Shown here piece after piece: positions 55,001-64,000 of a stretch of 64,000 nucleotides of DNA. Numbering within the stretch: the stretch's first letter is position 1; each line of letters opens with the position of its first letter. Location: positions 62,001 through 126,000 of the forward strand of contig CALVDR010000001.1 in assembly GCA_944326365.1 (NCBI GenBank). Direction: 5' to 3'. Below the pieces are notes generated by a model. That model had not been told where the DNA came from and ran no database searches. It worked only from the letters and a program-made list of their open reading frames with translations. The position numbers and the translations under genes are program-made. Origin of the DNA: an uncultured Bacteroidales bacterium. Lineage in GTDB: Bacteria; Bacteroidota; Bacteroidia; Bacteroidales; UBA932.

Positions 55001-55990
55001 CTATTCTTTCCCGTTTCTCCTGAATACTGCATAGGCGCGGAGGAACTGTTTGTGAGGAAGGGCCGGGCTTCCCAGAAAGACCTGGCCTTCGGACTTGATA
55101 CTGCTGATGACTCCTGTCTGCGCAGCCAGAGTAGTGTGGTCGGCGATGGTCAGATGCCCTGCGATTCCTACCTGGCCTCCGATGACGCAATGGCTGCCTA
55201 TCTTCGTGGAGCCGGCTATTCCGGTCTGTGCAGCCATCACCGTATGTTCTCCTACTTCCACATTGTGGGCTATCTGGCAGAGGTTGTCGATCTTCGCACC
55301 TTTACGGATGACCGTAGACCCCATCTGCGACTTGTCCACAGTGGTGTTGGCCCCTATTTCCACGTCATCCTCGATGATGACATTCCCCGTGTGCTCTATC
55401 TTCTTGTACGAACCGTCAGAAAGCGGAGCGAAACCGAAACCGTCGGAGCCGATGACCGCATTTGCATGAATGATGACATTGTCGCCGATCTCCATGCCCG
55501 GATATATCTTCACGCCGGGGTAAATGATGCACTTCTTTCCGATTTTGACACCGTCGCCGACATAGACCTGCTCGTAGATTTTCGAGTAGTCTCCTATGCT
55601 GGCATTGCGGCCCAGGTAGCAGCCGCTTCCGACATACACTTTCTTTCCGATCTTCGTGGAAAGGAATCTCTTGATATGACATCCGCGGTATCGCCTGTAC
55701 GAGCGTTTCGCAGCCGTCACATAGTCCAGCAGGGCAGCCACGGACGCATAGGCGTTCGGCACCCGGATCAGTGTCGCCTTGACAGGCCTCTGCGGCACGA
55801 AATCGTCATTCACAAGGATGACGCTGGCAGCGCAGTCATATACATAATGTTCGTATTTCGGGTTTGCGAAGAAGCAGATCGCACCTGGTTTTCCGCTTTC
55901 GATTCTGGCAAATGTGGAAATCCTGGCCTCCGGGTCTCCTTCGACAGTTCCCTTCAGAATTTCCGCTATCTCTTTTGCTTTGAATTCCAT
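55001..55990 (-). CDS. lpxD: UDP-3-O-acylglucosamine N-acyltransferase
   Basis: Third lipid A enzyme, adding the second hydroxyacyl chain. ATG 55990 ([19 protein letters not shown]) is preferred over 56008 and gives 329 residues. The N-terminal uridine-binding domain has [20 protein letters not shown]. The beta-helix has [10 protein letters not shown] and the catalytic His in [20 protein letters not shown]. It is first in the lpxD-lpxC-lpxA-wbqC operon and diverges from rimP. Confidence 0.96.
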   Translation of the reverse strand: MEFKAKEIAEILKGTVEGDPEARISTFARIESGKPGAICFFANPKYEHYVYDCAASVILVNDDFVPQRPVKATLIRVPNAYASVAALLDYVTAAKRSYRRYRGCHIKRFLSTKIGKKVYVGSGCYLGRNASIGDYSKIYEQVYVGDGVKIGKKCIIYPGVKIYPGMEIGDNVIIHANAVIGSDGFGFAPLSDGSYKKIEHTGNVIIEDDVEIGANTTVDKSQMGSTVIRKGAKIDNLCQIAHNVEVGEHTVMAAQTGIAGSTKIGSHCVIGGQVGIAGHLTIADHTTLAAQTGVISSIKSEGQVFLGSPALPHKQFLRAYAVFRRNGKE

Positions 55991-56076
55991 GTACCGTAGT
56001 TTAGACATCCATGAATGTCAGTTGAACTTGCAAATAAAACATTTTTATGGCTAAATATGAAATTAATCGCCAATAT

Positions 56077-56107
56077 TTTCATTATTCTGAAATAATTCTT
56101 AAATTTG
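56077..56107 (+). promoter_or_regulatory. Probable promoter of rimP-nusA-infB
   Basis: TTTC (56077-56080) and TAAATTTG (56100-56107) are separated by 19 bases, a near-consensus -33/-7 pair. The start would be near 56115, just at the base of the leader hairpin. Confidence 0.5.
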
Positions 56108-56119
56108 CCCCGTGAGTTT

Positions 56120-56148
56120 GATTTAGGGGACGGGGAGTCCCCTAAATC
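56120..56148 (+). promoter_or_regulatory. 12-bp hairpin in the rimP leader
   Basis: GATTTAGGGGAC (56120-56131) and GTCCCCTAAATC (56137-56148) pair perfectly around a 5-base loop at the 5' end of the predicted transcript, 18 bases before the rimP ATG. It has no strong U-run (TGTTTAT follows). It could protect the message, act in feedback by NusA, or be a weak attenuator. Confidence 0.6.
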
Positions 56149-56166
56149 TGTTTATACAGGTCATTT

Positions 56167-56634
56167 ATGAAAATTTCAGAGATTATAGATGCAATGCAGG
56201 ATGAAATCGTTGCACGGAAATGTTTCCTGGTGGACGTGACTGTCAGCAGGGAGAATGACGTGGAACTGGTCATCGAATCCGAAGAGGGCACCGTCTCGCT
56301 GGACGACTGCGTGGAGCTGAGCCGCAAGTTCGAAGAGAAATTCGACAGGGAAAAGGAGGATTACTCCCTGACAGTGGGTTCCGCAGGTCTGGACCAGCCT
56401 TTCAAGGTACTGAAACAATACATAAAGGCTGTAGGTACGGAAGTGCAGGTGCTTGTAAAGGACGGAAGAAAGCTTAAAGGTGTGCTCACAGGAGCTTCCG
56501 GGGACGGGATCACACTGAAATATTCCGTAAAGGAGGCTGTGGAAGGGAAAAAAAGAAAGGAGCTTGTCGGGCATGAGGATTTCTTCGGGATGGACACGCT
56601 GAACGGGGTCATTCCGGTCATTGCCGTAGAGTAG
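56167..56634 (+). CDS. rimP: Ribosome maturation factor RimP
   Basis: A 155-residue protein needed for 30S subunit maturation. The N-terminal alpha-beta domain has ENDVELVIESEEGTVSLDDCVELSRKFE, and the conserved VGSAGLDQPFKVLKQYIKAVG leads into the C-terminal SH3-like domain. It heads the rimP-nusA-infB operon, which is conserved across bacteria, and is separated from nusA by 155 bases that contain a tandem repeat. Confidence 0.95.
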   Translation: MKISEIIDAMQDEIVARKCFLVDVTVSRENDVELVIESEEGTVSLDDCVELSRKFEEKFDREKEDYSLTVGSAGLDQPFKVLKQYIKAVGTEVQVLVKDGRKLKGVLTGASGDGITLKYSVKEAVEGKKRKELVGHEDFFGMDTLNGVIPVIAVE

Positions 56635-56653
56635 GACTGGGTCCTACAGGGAA

Positions 56654-56757
56654 ATTGGCCGGAAGGCCGCATAAAGGATACGGCGAGGGATACGCACATT
56701 GGCCGGAAGGCTGGATAAAGGATACGGCGACGGTTATCCGCATTGGCCGGAAGGCCG
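56654..56757 (+). repeat. 44-bp tandem repeat, about 2.4 copies, between rimP and nusA
   Basis: Copies begin at 56654, 56698 and 56742, each opening ATTGGCCGGAAGGC and continuing with ATAAAGGATACGGCGA in the first two; the third is cut after 16 bases. TTGGCC/GGAAGGCC parts can fold into small stems. It does not encode protein in the operon frame. It may be a short expansion by slippage in an untranslated spacer, with effects on nusA expression possible. Confidence 0.85.
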
Positions 56758-56789
56758 TAAGAAGACAATTTTAAAGTATATTATATAAA

Positions 56790-58031
56790 ATGGAAAAGAC
56801 AGAACTCAAAGACGCTTTTGCAGAATTCAAGAATCTCAAGAACATCGACAGGCCTACTATGATGGGTGTGCTCGAAGACGTGTTCAAGACGCAGCTGGCC
56901 AAGACTTACGGCACATCTGACAATTTCGACATCATCATAAATATCGACAAGGGTGACTGTGAGATTTACAGGAACCGCGAGGTGGTGGAGGAGGTCGAGG
57001 ATCCGAATACACAGATAGCGCTGTCTGAAGTGAACAAGGATTCCGATGAATACGAGATAGGCGAGACTTATGCCGAAAAAGTGGAGATGAAGAGCTTCGG
57101 CCGCAGGGGCATCCTGAATATCAGACAGAATCTGCAGGGCCGCATCATGGATATCGAAAAGGCGAATCTGTACAACAAGTACATCGCCAAGATAGGCGAA
57201 ATCTTCACCGGAGAAGTCTATCAGACATGGTCAAAGGAGGTTCTGATTCTGGATGAGGACGGAAACGAGCTCAGGCTTCCGAAATCAGAGCAGATTCCGG
57301 GAGAGCATTTCAAGAAGAACGACACCGTGAAGGCCATCATCAAGAGCGTGGAAATGAAGAACAACACGACTCCTTATATAGTACTGTCCAGAACTTCGAA
57401 CGAGTTCCTTGAGAAACTGTTCGAGCAGGAGGTGCCGGAAATATACGACGGGCTCATCACCATCAAGAAAGTGGTCAGGATCCCGGGAGAGAGGGCAAAG
57501 GTGGCCGTGGAGTCATATGACGAGAGGATAGACCCTATAGGAGCCTGCATCGGCGTGAAGGGTGCGCGTATCATCGGCATCGTGAGGGAGCTGAGAAACG
57601 AGAACATAGATGTGCTCCAGTGGACAGGCAACACCCAGCTTCTGATCCAGAGGGCGCTCAGTCCTGCGAAGATTTCATCCATCGTCACTGGCGAGGACGG
57701 AAAGATCAGAGTGTACATGCAGCCTGACGAGGTGAAGAAAGGTATCGGAAAAGGCGGATGCAACATCAAGCTGGCAGGCATGCTCGTGGGCCAGGAGATC
57801 GAAGTCTGGAGAGAACTGCCTAAGCAGGACGAGGAAGAGGAGGATGTGCTCCTGAGCGAATTCGAGAACGAGATCGAGCCGTGGATCATAGAGAAGCTTC
57901 AGGGCATCGGCTGCGACACCGCGAAAAGCGTACTGGCCCTGTCTCCTGCGGACATTGCGAAAAGGGCGGACCTGGAAGACGAGACCGTGGAAGAAGTGCT
58001 CGGCATTCTCCGCTCCGAATTCGAGGAATAG
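56790..58031 (+). CDS. nusA: Transcription termination/antitermination factor NusA
   Basis: A 413-residue RNA-polymerase-binding factor. N-terminal domain (1-135), S1 domain (about 137-205, GEIFTGEVYQTWSKEVLIL), and two KH domains with RIDPIGACIGVKGARIIGIV and VKKGIGKGGCNIKLAGML are in the normal order. A short acidic C-terminal HhH region (LSPADIAKRADLEDETVEEV) replaces the long repeats of proteobacterial NusA. It is 66 bases before infB. Confidence 0.96.
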   Translation: MEKTELKDAFAEFKNLKNIDRPTMMGVLEDVFKTQLAKTYGTSDNFDIIINIDKGDCEIYRNREVVEEVEDPNTQIALSEVNKDSDEYEIGETYAEKVEMKSFGRRGILNIRQNLQGRIMDIEKANLYNKYIAKIGEIFTGEVYQTWSKEVLILDEDGNELRLPKSEQIPGEHFKKNDTVKAIIKSVEMKNNTTPYIVLSRTSNEFLEKLFEQEVPEIYDGLITIKKVVRIPGERAKVAVESYDERIDPIGACIGVKGARIIGIVRELRNENIDVLQWTGNTQLLIQRALSPAKISSIVTGEDGKIRVYMQPDEVKKGIGKGGCNIKLAGMLVGQEIEVWRELPKQDEEEEDVLLSEFENEIEPWIIEKLQGIGCDTAKSVLALSPADIAKRADLEDETVEEVLGILRSEFEE

Positions 58032-58097
58032 CAAGACATTGGCCCGGGATTCCGCATCCCGGATGCCTTATTGAATTTTGAACATTAAACTTTTTAT

Positions 58098-60998
58098 ATG
58101 GCAGAAATAAGATTAAGCAAACTTACCAGACAGTTCAACATCGGCCTTCAGACCCTCGTGGATTTTCTGAAGGAGAAAGGGGCCGAAGTGGAAATGAATC
58201 CGAATGCAAAGATCTCGGATTCATATCTGCCAGCCATAGAAGCCAAGTTCGGTGACGAACAGAAACTCAAGCAGGACTCTGAAAAAGTGGCCATCAAGCT
58301 GAAGGAAATCATCGAACTCGGAAGCAAGAAAAAGACTTCGGACGAAGACCAGGACAGCAGCGTGAAGGAAGTGATCATCAAGTCTTCCAGCCTGTCTTCC
58401 GAGACGCCTTCGGTGCAGACCGTACACCAGCCTGCGCAGGATATCGCCGTACCTGAAACAAAGGAAAACCGTGCGGCAGCGCCTGAGGAAGAACAGAAAC
58501 CCGAGACTGCCACCCCTGCGGAGAAGTTCCAGGGTCCGAAGATAGTGGACAAGATAGACCTGTCCCAGTTCGAGAAAAAACCTAAACAAAAAGAAAACAG
58601 TCCTGTGAACAAAACTGCAGAACACGCCGCAAAGGAGGAAATCTCAAAACCGGCAGTTCAGAAAGAGGAACCGTCAGCACCGGTACAGACATCCGCTCCG
58701 GCAGATGAAACCCGTCCGGCAGCAACGGCAGTTCCCGAAAAAGAGAATACTGATGCAGTTCCTGCCGCAAGCCAGGAAGAGAAGCATCACGAAGTAAGGG
58801 AAATAAAGATCGAGGTAGAGAAACTCCAGGGCCCGAAGATCGTGGACAAGATAGACCTGTCCCAGTTCGACACGAAAAAGAAGAACAAGAAGAGGGAGAG
58901 AATCGCCAAGGGAGGCAGCCAGAAAGTGGATGTCAACAAGCTGGGCGACGAACAGGACAATTCTTCAAAGAAAGACAAGAAAAAGAACCGCGGCAACGAC
59001 AATGCCGGCAAGAACGACCGGGGAGGTTCCGGAAAAGGTGGCAAGAAGAGAGACCGCTTCAAGCAGATGACCGAGGCCGAAGCCGAAGAGATGCAGAAGG
59101 AAATCCAGAAGCAGATCAAGGAAACCTATGCCCGCATGAACGAGATGAAGAACAAGACGAATCTCGGGGCAAAGCACAGAAGGGAGAAGAGGGAGCTGGC
59201 ATCGCAGAAGATCCAGGAAGAGAACGAGATGAGGGAGATGGACAAGAAAGTCCTCAAGGTGACCGAATTCGTGACTGTCAACGACCTGGCCACCCTGATG
59301 AACAACACTCCTGTCACGAAAGTCATCGCAGCCTGCATGAATCTCGGCCTGATGGTATCGATAAACCAGAGACTGGACGCAGAAGCTCTCGTGCTGGTAG
59401 CGGAAGAGTTCGGTTATGAAGTGGAATTCGTGACTGCAGACCTGACGGAAGCCATCGAGCAGGAGACGGACGATGACGGGGATCTCGAACCGAGGCCGCC
59501 TGTGATCACTGTCATGGGACATGTGGACCACGGAAAGACTTCGCTGCTCGACTATATAAGGAAGTCCAATGTCATAGCCGGAGAGGCCGGAGGTATCACA
59601 CAGCACATCGGCGCCTACAATGTCGTGCTCCCTGACGGACAGAAAATCACCTTCCTCGACACTCCGGGACACGAAGCGTTCACTGCCATGCGTGCCCGCG
59701 GAGCCAAGATGACCGACCTGGCCATCATCATCATCGCAGCGGATGACGCGATCATGCCACAGACTGTGGAAGCCATAAACCACGCACAGGCTGCAAGCGT
59801 ACCGATGATATTCGCCATCAACAAGATAGACAAGCCGGGCGCAAATCCTGACAAAATCAGGGAACAACTGGCAAACATGAATATCCTCGTGGAAGACTGG
59901 GGAGGCAAATACCAGTGCCAGGAAATTTCCGCAAAGAAAGGCATCAATGTGGACAAGCTCCTCGACAAGGTGCTGCTCGAAGCCGAACTTCTCGACCTGA
60001 AGGCAAATCCACACAGACGCGCCTCCGGAGCAGTGATAGAATCATCTCTGGACAAGGGACGCGGATATCTGGCCACAGTACTTGTCCAGAACGGCACTCT
60101 TCATGTCGGTGACATCATGCTGAGCGGATGCTTCACCGGAAGGGTCAAGGCCATGTTCAACGAGCGCGGACAGAAAGTCGAGGAAGCCGGACCGTCCACT
60201 CCGGTGTCGGTGCTGGGACTCAACGGAGCTCCTACGGCCGGAGACTCGTTCAACGTGATGGCTGACGAGAAGGAAGCCAAGGACATAGCGAACAAGAGGG
60301 AGCAGCTGCTGAGAATCCAGGGTATCAAGACCCAGAAGCACATGACCCTCGAAGAGATAGGCCGACGCATCGCGATAGGCAACTTCAAGGAACTCAACAT
60401 CATCGTCAAGGGTGACGTGGACGGTTCCATCGAAGCCTTGTCTGACTCTCTCATCAAGCTCTCCACAGAAGAAGTCAGGGTGAACGTCATCCACAAGGCA
60501 GTGGGAGCGATATCGGAATCGGACGTACTGCTGGCAGCCGCGTCAGACGCCATCATCATCGGTTTCCAGGTAAGGCCTTCGGCCAATGCGAGAAGACTCG
60601 CCGAAAAGGAGGAAATCGAAATCAGGCTCTACTCCGTCATCTACGATGCCATCAACGAAGTCAAGAGCGGTATCGAAGGCATGCTTGCTCCTGAGGAGAA
60701 GGAAGAGGTCACTGCCACGGCAGAAGTCATGGAGACATTCAAGATTTCGAAGGTCGGCACCATCGCCGGATGTATGGTACGTGAAGGCAAGCTGACCCGA
60801 AACGCCAAAGTCCGCGTGATCAGGGACGGTATCGTAGTGTACACCGGAGAACTCGGTTCCCTCAAGCGTTTCAAGGATGACGTGAAGGAGGTGGCCAGCG
60901 GACTGGACTGCGGTCTGAACATCGCCGGCTACAACGATATCAAGGTAGGTGACACTGTAGAAGCCTACACCATCATCGAAATCAAGAGGACTTTGTAA
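58098..60998 (+). CDS. infB: Translation initiation factor IF-2
   Basis: A 966-residue GTPase that places initiator tRNA on the 30S subunit. The N-terminal IF2N domain ([21 protein letters not shown]) is followed by a long charged linker to about residue 380, in which [13 protein letters not shown] occurs twice. The GTPase has G1 [16 protein letters not shown]3 [11 protein letters not shown] and G4 NKIDKP. Domains II-IV follow to the end. The linker has a strongly basic stretch near residues 290-330. Confidence 0.97.
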   Translation: MAEIRLSKLTRQFNIGLQTLVDFLKEKGAEVEMNPNAKISDSYLPAIEAKFGDEQKLKQDSEKVAIKLKEIIELGSKKKTSDEDQDSSVKEVIIKSSSLSSETPSVQTVHQPAQDIAVPETKENRAAAPEEEQKPETATPAEKFQGPKIVDKIDLSQFEKKPKQKENSPVNKTAEHAAKEEISKPAVQKEEPSAPVQTSAPADETRPAATAVPEKENTDAVPAASQEEKHHEVREIKIEVEKLQGPKIVDKIDLSQFDTKKKNKKRERIAKGGSQKVDVNKLGDEQDNSSKKDKKKNRGNDNAGKNDRGGSGKGGKKRDRFKQMTEAEAEEMQKEIQKQIKETYARMNEMKNKTNLGAKHRREKRELASQKIQEENEMREMDKKVLKVTEFVTVNDLATLMNNTPVTKVIAACMNLGLMVSINQRLDAEALVLVAEEFGYEVEFVTADLTEAIEQETDDDGDLEPRPPVITVMGHVDHGKTSLLDYIRKSNVIAGEAGGITQHIGAYNVVLPDGQKITFLDTPGHEAFTAMRARGAKMTDLAIIIIAADDAIMPQTVEAINHAQAASVPMIFAINKIDKPGANPDKIREQLANMNILVEDWGGKYQCQEISAKKGINVDKLLDKVLLEAELLDLKANPHRRASGAVIESSLDKGRGYLATVLVQNGTLHVGDIMLSGCFTGRVKAMFNERGQKVEEAGPSTPVSVLGLNGAPTAGDSFNVMADEKEAKDIANKREQLLRIQGIKTQKHMTLEEIGRRIAIGNFKELNIIVKGDVDGSIEALSDSLIKLSTEEVRVNVIHKAVGAISESDVLLAAASDAIIIGFQVRPSANARRLAEKEEIEIRLYSVIYDAINEVKSGIEGMLAPEEKEEVTATAEVMETFKISKVGTIAGCMVREGKLTRNAKVRVIRDGIVVYTGELGSLKRFKDDVKEVASGLDCGLNIAGYNDIKVGDTVEAYTIIEIKRTL

Positions 60999-61022
60999 TA
61001 CACGGTATAGGAGAGCTGTAAT

Positions 61023-61598
61023 ATGAAAGGAGTATATCTTTTTCTGGCAAACGGTTTCGAGGAGACCGAGGCCCTCGCGACAGGCGATGTACTGAAAAGA
61101 GGAGGAATACCTGTAAAAATGGTTTCCATCTATGAAGAAAAGTATGTGACCAGCGCACATAATGTGACTGTAGCCGCTGACATGACATTCAGCGAGTTCA
61201 AGTCAAGCGCATGTGCGGCCGTATCAGGAGAGCATGATGTCATGATCTTCCCGGGCGGAATGCCGGGGTCGACCAATCTGGCGGACAAGAAGGAACTGAT
61301 GGAAATCATGCAGAAGCACTATGCCGAAGGCGGTGCCGTAGCAGCCATCTGCGCTGCCCCGAGCGTGGTGCTGAGCCTGCTTCCAGGTTTGGGCGGAAAG
61401 AAAATGACCTGCTATGACGGATTCGAGAAACCGCTTCTGGACCAGGGTGTCAGGTATGCCGGGAACAATGTGGAGACAGACGGCCGCATCATCACCGGCC
61501 GCGGTCCGGGACTGTCGATAGATTTCGGTCTGGCGATTCTGGCTTATCTGGCAGGCGATGGAAAAGCCGCCGAGGTCAAGGCCGGCATGATGCTGTAA
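61023..61598 (+). CDS. DJ-1/PfpI family protein
   Basis: A 191-residue protein of the ThiJ/DJ-1 class I glutamine amidotransferase-like fold: YLFLANGFEETEALATGDVL with the conserved Glu, MIFPGGMPGS, and the nucleophile Cys in AAICAAPSVVLSLL, closing with TGRGPGLSIDFGLAIL. Bacterial members are linked to oxidative stress or to glyoxalase-like and deglycase activity; which one applies here is unknown. It begins 24 bases after infB and may be read with it. A hairpin terminator follows. Confidence 0.92.
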   Translation: MKGVYLFLANGFEETEALATGDVLKRGGIPVKMVSIYEEKYVTSAHNVTVAADMTFSEFKSSACAAVSGEHDVMIFPGGMPGSTNLADKKELMEIMQKHYAEGGAVAAICAAPSVVLSLLPGLGGKKMTCYDGFEKPLLDQGVRYAGNNVETDGRIITGRGPGLSIDFGLAILAYLAGDGKAAEVKAGMML

Positions 61599-61620
61599 TG
61601 TCCTCCGGACATAATGAAAC

Positions 61621-61657
61621 GAGACTGCGTCAAAATGGTAAATTTTGGCGCAGTCTC
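61621..61657 (+). terminator. Terminator after the DJ-1 gene
   Basis: GAGACTGCG-t-CAAAAT (61621-61636) pairs with ATTTTG-g-CGCAGTCTC (61642-61657) around a 5-base loop, 22 bases after the stop. The T-run is short (CTCTTC). It closes the rimP-nusA-infB-DJ-1 run. The 85 bases from here to the alr stop hold nothing recognizable. Confidence 0.65.
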
Positions 61658-61742
61658 TTCAGGTATATCAGAATGGATAAAATGCAAGGCATTGAGGGTG
61701 AGGGCGACACAGCCTTTTATATTTACCAGAGGCTTTCCGCCG

Positions 61743-62849
61743 TCATTTAACTATGACCCGTTCTATACGTCTCGGGACGGAAGTGAATATTTCATAAGGT
61801 ATGGTACCGAGAATGTCCGCTATCTCAGAAGCCGTAGGTTCCTCTCCGAACACAGTCACAGTATCCCCTACCTCTGCAGGCACACCGGTAATGTCCAGCA
61901 TGCACATGTCCATGCAGATGTTCCCTATCGTAGGAACCCTGTGCCCGTTCAGCATAAATGAAACGGCACCGTTTCCCAGCCGTCTGTCCACTCCGTCTGC
62001 GTACCCTACCGGAATGGTGGCTATCACTGTACCGGTCTGTGCAATATGCCCGTGGCGTCCATAGCCGATAGTCCCGTCTTCAGGGGTAAGATGCTTGATC
62101 TGCAGTATCTTGCATTTGAATGAAGCCACAGGAGCCAGATGCACGTCCGGCAACGCGCTCACACCGTAGATTCCGATTCCCAGACGCACCATGTCGAACT
62201 GATACTGGGGAAAACGCTCTATCCCGGCAGAATTCAGGATATGATACATGGGTCTGTAGCCAAGAACGGAGGTCAGAGCATCCGCATTTCTTCTGAACAT
62301 CTCTATCTGCCCGAGTGTGAACCCATCGCTGGACGGATCTTCCGCCGCCGCCAGATGGGAATATACCGACTTGACCCTGACAGCCCTGCATTCTCTCAGG
62401 AACTCTGCCAGAGCTGCAAGTTCACTGGTCATGAAACCGAGGCGGTGCATCCCGGTATCCAGTTTGACATGCACCGGAAAATTCTCGATTCCCCTGGATT
62501 CAAGCACTTTGCAGAATTCTTTCAATGTTACCAGATTCGGGATGCCCGGTTCCAACGCATTGTCTATAATCTCATCGAAAAAGTCAGTTCCGGCAGTCAG
62601 CACCAGTATAGGCGACCATATGCCGGCTTTCCTCAGTTCCACCCCTTCTACGGGATATGCTACGGCCAGATAGTCTGCACCGGCCTTTTCCATCATGGAA
62701 GCGAACTCGACGGCACCGTGGCCATATGCGTTTGCCTTCACCAGAACCAGAAGTTTCGTCTCCGGCTGCAGCCGGGACCTGAAATATTGATAATTCCGGA
62801 GACAATTCGGCAGGTTTATCTCCAGTCTCGAAAAATCATTTTCCTTCAT
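61743..62849 (-). CDS. alr: Alanine racemase, unfused
   Basis: PLP enzyme that makes D-alanine for peptidoglycan. The PLP lysine is in LLVLVKANAYGHGAVEF, the C-terminal catalytic Tyr in IGYGRHGHI, and GYADGVDR and PTIGNICMDMCMLDI are family motifs. ATG 62849 (MKENDFSRLEINL) is chosen, giving 368 residues; an upstream in-frame ATG at 62879 is possible. Many Bacteroidales carry Alr fused behind MurF; this one stands alone with its own promoter. Confidence 0.94.
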   Translation of the reverse strand: MKENDFSRLEINLPNCLRNYQYFRSRLQPETKLLVLVKANAYGHGAVEFASMMEKAGADYLAVAYPVEGVELRKAGIWSPILVLTAGTDFFDEIIDNALEPGIPNLVTLKEFCKVLESRGIENFPVHVKLDTGMHRLGFMTSELAALAEFLRECRAVRVKSVYSHLAAAEDPSSDGFTLGQIEMFRRNADALTSVLGYRPMYHILNSAGIERFPQYQFDMVRLGIGIYGVSALPDVHLAPVASFKCKILQIKHLTPEDGTIGYGRHGHIAQTGTVIATIPVGYADGVDRRLGNGAVSFMLNGHRVPTIGNICMDMCMLDITGVPAEVGDTVTVFGEEPTASEIADILGTIPYEIFTSVPRRIERVIVK

Positions 62850-62928
62850 CGGACTCACATTAGAAAAGAAGAACCGCACTTTCCTGACCCGTGTGGGAGA
62901 AAGCCGGCACTTCGTTCGGAAACGGGTG

Positions 62929-62964
62929 CAAAAATATCAAAAATTGGACTGCATTCCAATTTTT
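62929..62964 (-). promoter_or_regulatory. alr promoter with an embedded 10-bp palindrome
   Basis: On the minus strand TTG (62957-62959) and TATTTTTG (62929-62936) are 20 bases apart, a good -33/-7 pair. AAAAATTGGA (62939-62948) and TCCAATTTTT (62955-62964) are perfect inverted copies with a 6-base centre that cover the spacer and the -33 box. This placement fits a repressor operator, but in the plus direction the same sequence could fold as a hairpin followed by T residues. Confidence 0.55.
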
Positions 62965-63098
62965 TGTAACTTTACATGTTCGAGTATCCGGACAGTCATT
63001 CATGACAATTACTGACAAGATTTCATGACATGACAGGCAGGCTCAGTTTTTGTATGACGTCTGCATTCCCATAAGTTTCACAAATAGAAGACAATATT

Positions 63099-63761
63099 AT
63101 GATCTGGCTGATTCTCATAGCTATATTCATTCTAAGCATGATAGTGCAGAGCATGCTGACCGGCAAATTCAACAAATATTCCAAGGTGCCTGCCGGGATG
63201 ACAGGGGCGGAAGTCGCCATGAAAATGCTCCATGACAACGGCATCTACGACGTGCAGGTAGTACCTACACGCGGAATGCTCACCGATTTCTACAATCCGA
63301 CGAACAAGACGGTGGCACTGAGCGAGGGCGTTTATTCCAGCGCGTCAATAGCTGCAGCAGCTGTAGCCGCCCATGAATGCGGTCATGCCGTGCAGCATGC
63401 AAAGGGCTACGCCCCGCTGAAATTCAGGACAGCTCTCGTCCCGATGGTGAATTTTGCATCGAACATCGTCCAGTGGGTGCTGCTGCTCGGAGTGATCCTG
63501 ATGAACGTGTTCCCCGGCCTGCTGTGGTTCGGCATAGCCCTTTTCGCCATGACAACACTTTTCAGTTTCGCCACACTTCCGGTAGAGATAAATGCAAGTG
63601 CGCGTGCCGTATCATGGCTGAAAAGCGCCGGAATCACCGATTTGAATACCCAGCCTATGGCTGTGGATGCGCTGAAATGGGCGGCATATACTTATGTGAT
63701 AGCAGCCATCGGCTCACTTGCCACCCTGCTTTACTACATCGGGCTTGCCCGCAGAGACTGA
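63099..63761 (+). CDS. YugP-type zinc metallopeptidase
   Basis: A 220-residue membrane protein. An N-terminal helix (MIWLILIAIFILSMIVQSML) anchors it; the zinc site HECGH lies in AAAAVAAHECGHAVQHAKGY. Two further membrane helices follow (IVQWVLLLGVILMNVFPGLL and FGIALFAMTTLFSFATLP), then EINASARAVSWLKSAGI and a last helix. This is the standard layout of neutral zinc metallopeptidases of the YugP family, probably for membrane protein quality control; targets are unknown. Confidence 0.92.
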   Translation: MIWLILIAIFILSMIVQSMLTGKFNKYSKVPAGMTGAEVAMKMLHDNGIYDVQVVPTRGMLTDFYNPTNKTVALSEGVYSSASIAAAAVAAHECGHAVQHAKGYAPLKFRTALVPMVNFASNIVQWVLLLGVILMNVFPGLLWFGIALFAMTTLFSFATLPVEINASARAVSWLKSAGITDLNTQPMAVDALKWAAYTYVIAAIGSLATLLYYIGLARRD

Positions 63762-63800
63762 CAGCATACATACCTGATTCAGGAACGGACTTGATCTGAA

Positions 63801-64000
63801 TCAGAAAAGAGTAGGCGGATTGGAGTCCAGTTCTTTCAGGACTTTCTCCATGATAGCCTGACGGAAAAACACGGATTTGGTATTGACCTTGAAACGGCTG
63901 CAATATTCACTTATTGCAGCCATTTCCTTATCATTCAGATAGATGACCTGCCTGTTCTTTCTGACCATGGACGCCTTTTCCCTGCTCAGAAAGTCAGGAG
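63801..64000 (-). CDS. Small DNA-binding-like protein, 5' end open at the window edge
   Basis: Stop TGA at 63801-63803 on the minus strand. ATG 63968 would give a 55-residue protein, MVRKNRQVIYLNDKEMAAIS onward, ending SNPPTLF. The frame stays open to the window edge, so the true start may lie outside (PDFLSREKAS precedes). A basic N-terminal strand, YLNDKE, and the following two helices (EYCSRFKVNTKSVFFRQAI) resemble a ribbon-helix-helix fold, suggesting a small DNA-binding protein. It is convergent with the YugP gene, 39 bases away. Family identity is not certain. Confidence 0.6.
   Translation of the reverse strand, partial: PDFLSREKASMVRKNRQVIYLNDKEMAAISEYCSRFKVNTKSVFFRQAIMEKVLKELDSNPPTLF

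Noticed and set aside
56654..56757. CRISPR or attachment site between rimP and nusA
   Set aside because: Only 2.4 contiguous copies, no spacers, no integrase nearby.
61614..61961. 115-codon plus-strand frame after the DJ-1 gene
   Set aside because: It begins inside the terminator hairpin and then runs antisense to alr.

Overview
This 64 kb window is a stretch of chromosome from a Bacteroidota bacterium, almost certainly order Bacteroidales. The evidence is a SusC/SusD polysaccharide utilization locus, several promoters of the Bacteroidota type (TTTG or TTG, about 20 bases, then TAnnTTTG), few Shine-Dalgarno sites, an archaeal-type ProRS, an lpxD-lpxC-lpxA cluster, and family markers such as DUF4290, DUF3078, WbqC and a LolA-like gene behind ftsK. 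The genus cannot be fixed. Two gene fusions common in Bacteroides, LpxC-FabZ and MurF-Alr, are absent. No tRNA, rRNA, CRISPR array, prophage or insertion sequence was seen.

Layout. 1-3184: truB (cut at the edge by about one base), a MATE exporter, and a YgjP-like metallopeptidase. 3224-8826: the minus-strand branched-chain amino acid operon ilvD-ilvB-ilvN-ilvC. A 42-residue leader peptide packed with Ile, Leu and Val codons and a textbook intrinsic terminator precede it, so it has a complete candidate attenuator. 8988-12046: a FISUMP lipoprotein, then lemA and two TPM-domain genes. 12069-22308: minus-strand housekeeping genes (lolA-like, ftsK, DUF4290) and the AddA/AddB-like helicase-nuclease pair. 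22435-23363: a reverse rubrerythrin with a near-ideal promoter and terminator, then a 211-bp MITE-like element.

23486-37885 is an alpha-1,6-glucan (dextran) utilization locus: a membrane-bound DUF6377-type regulator, SusC, SusD, a SusE/F-like starch-binding lipoprotein, a GH66 dextranase, a GH97 alpha-glucosidase, a 42-residue peptide, and a second glycan-binding lipoprotein that joins a fimbrillin-like domain to SusE/F-type domains. The regulator gene is split by a run of eleven C residues between its lipoprotein signal peptide and its sensor domain. As written it is out of frame, which suggests phase variation by slippage, although a sequencing error in the homopolymer must be excluded.

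37936-49207: NfnAB-type flavoprotein pair, a heavy-metal-binding HMA protein, a TonB-dependent receptor, sppA, then tilS, a DUF3078 protein and proS. 49408-52488: a Trp/His-rich, Ser-repeat lipoprotein and a FadL/OmpP1-like porin. 52500-55990: lipid A genes lpxD-lpxC-lpxA plus wbqC. 56100-60998: rimP-nusA-infB with a leader hairpin and a 44-bp tandem repeat. 61023-64000: a DJ-1/PfpI protein, alanine racemase behind a palindrome-covered promoter, a YugP-type zinc peptidase, and a small DNA-binding-like protein at the edge.

The two best leads are the ilv attenuator with its previously uncalled leader peptide and the poly-C switch in the dextran-locus regulator.
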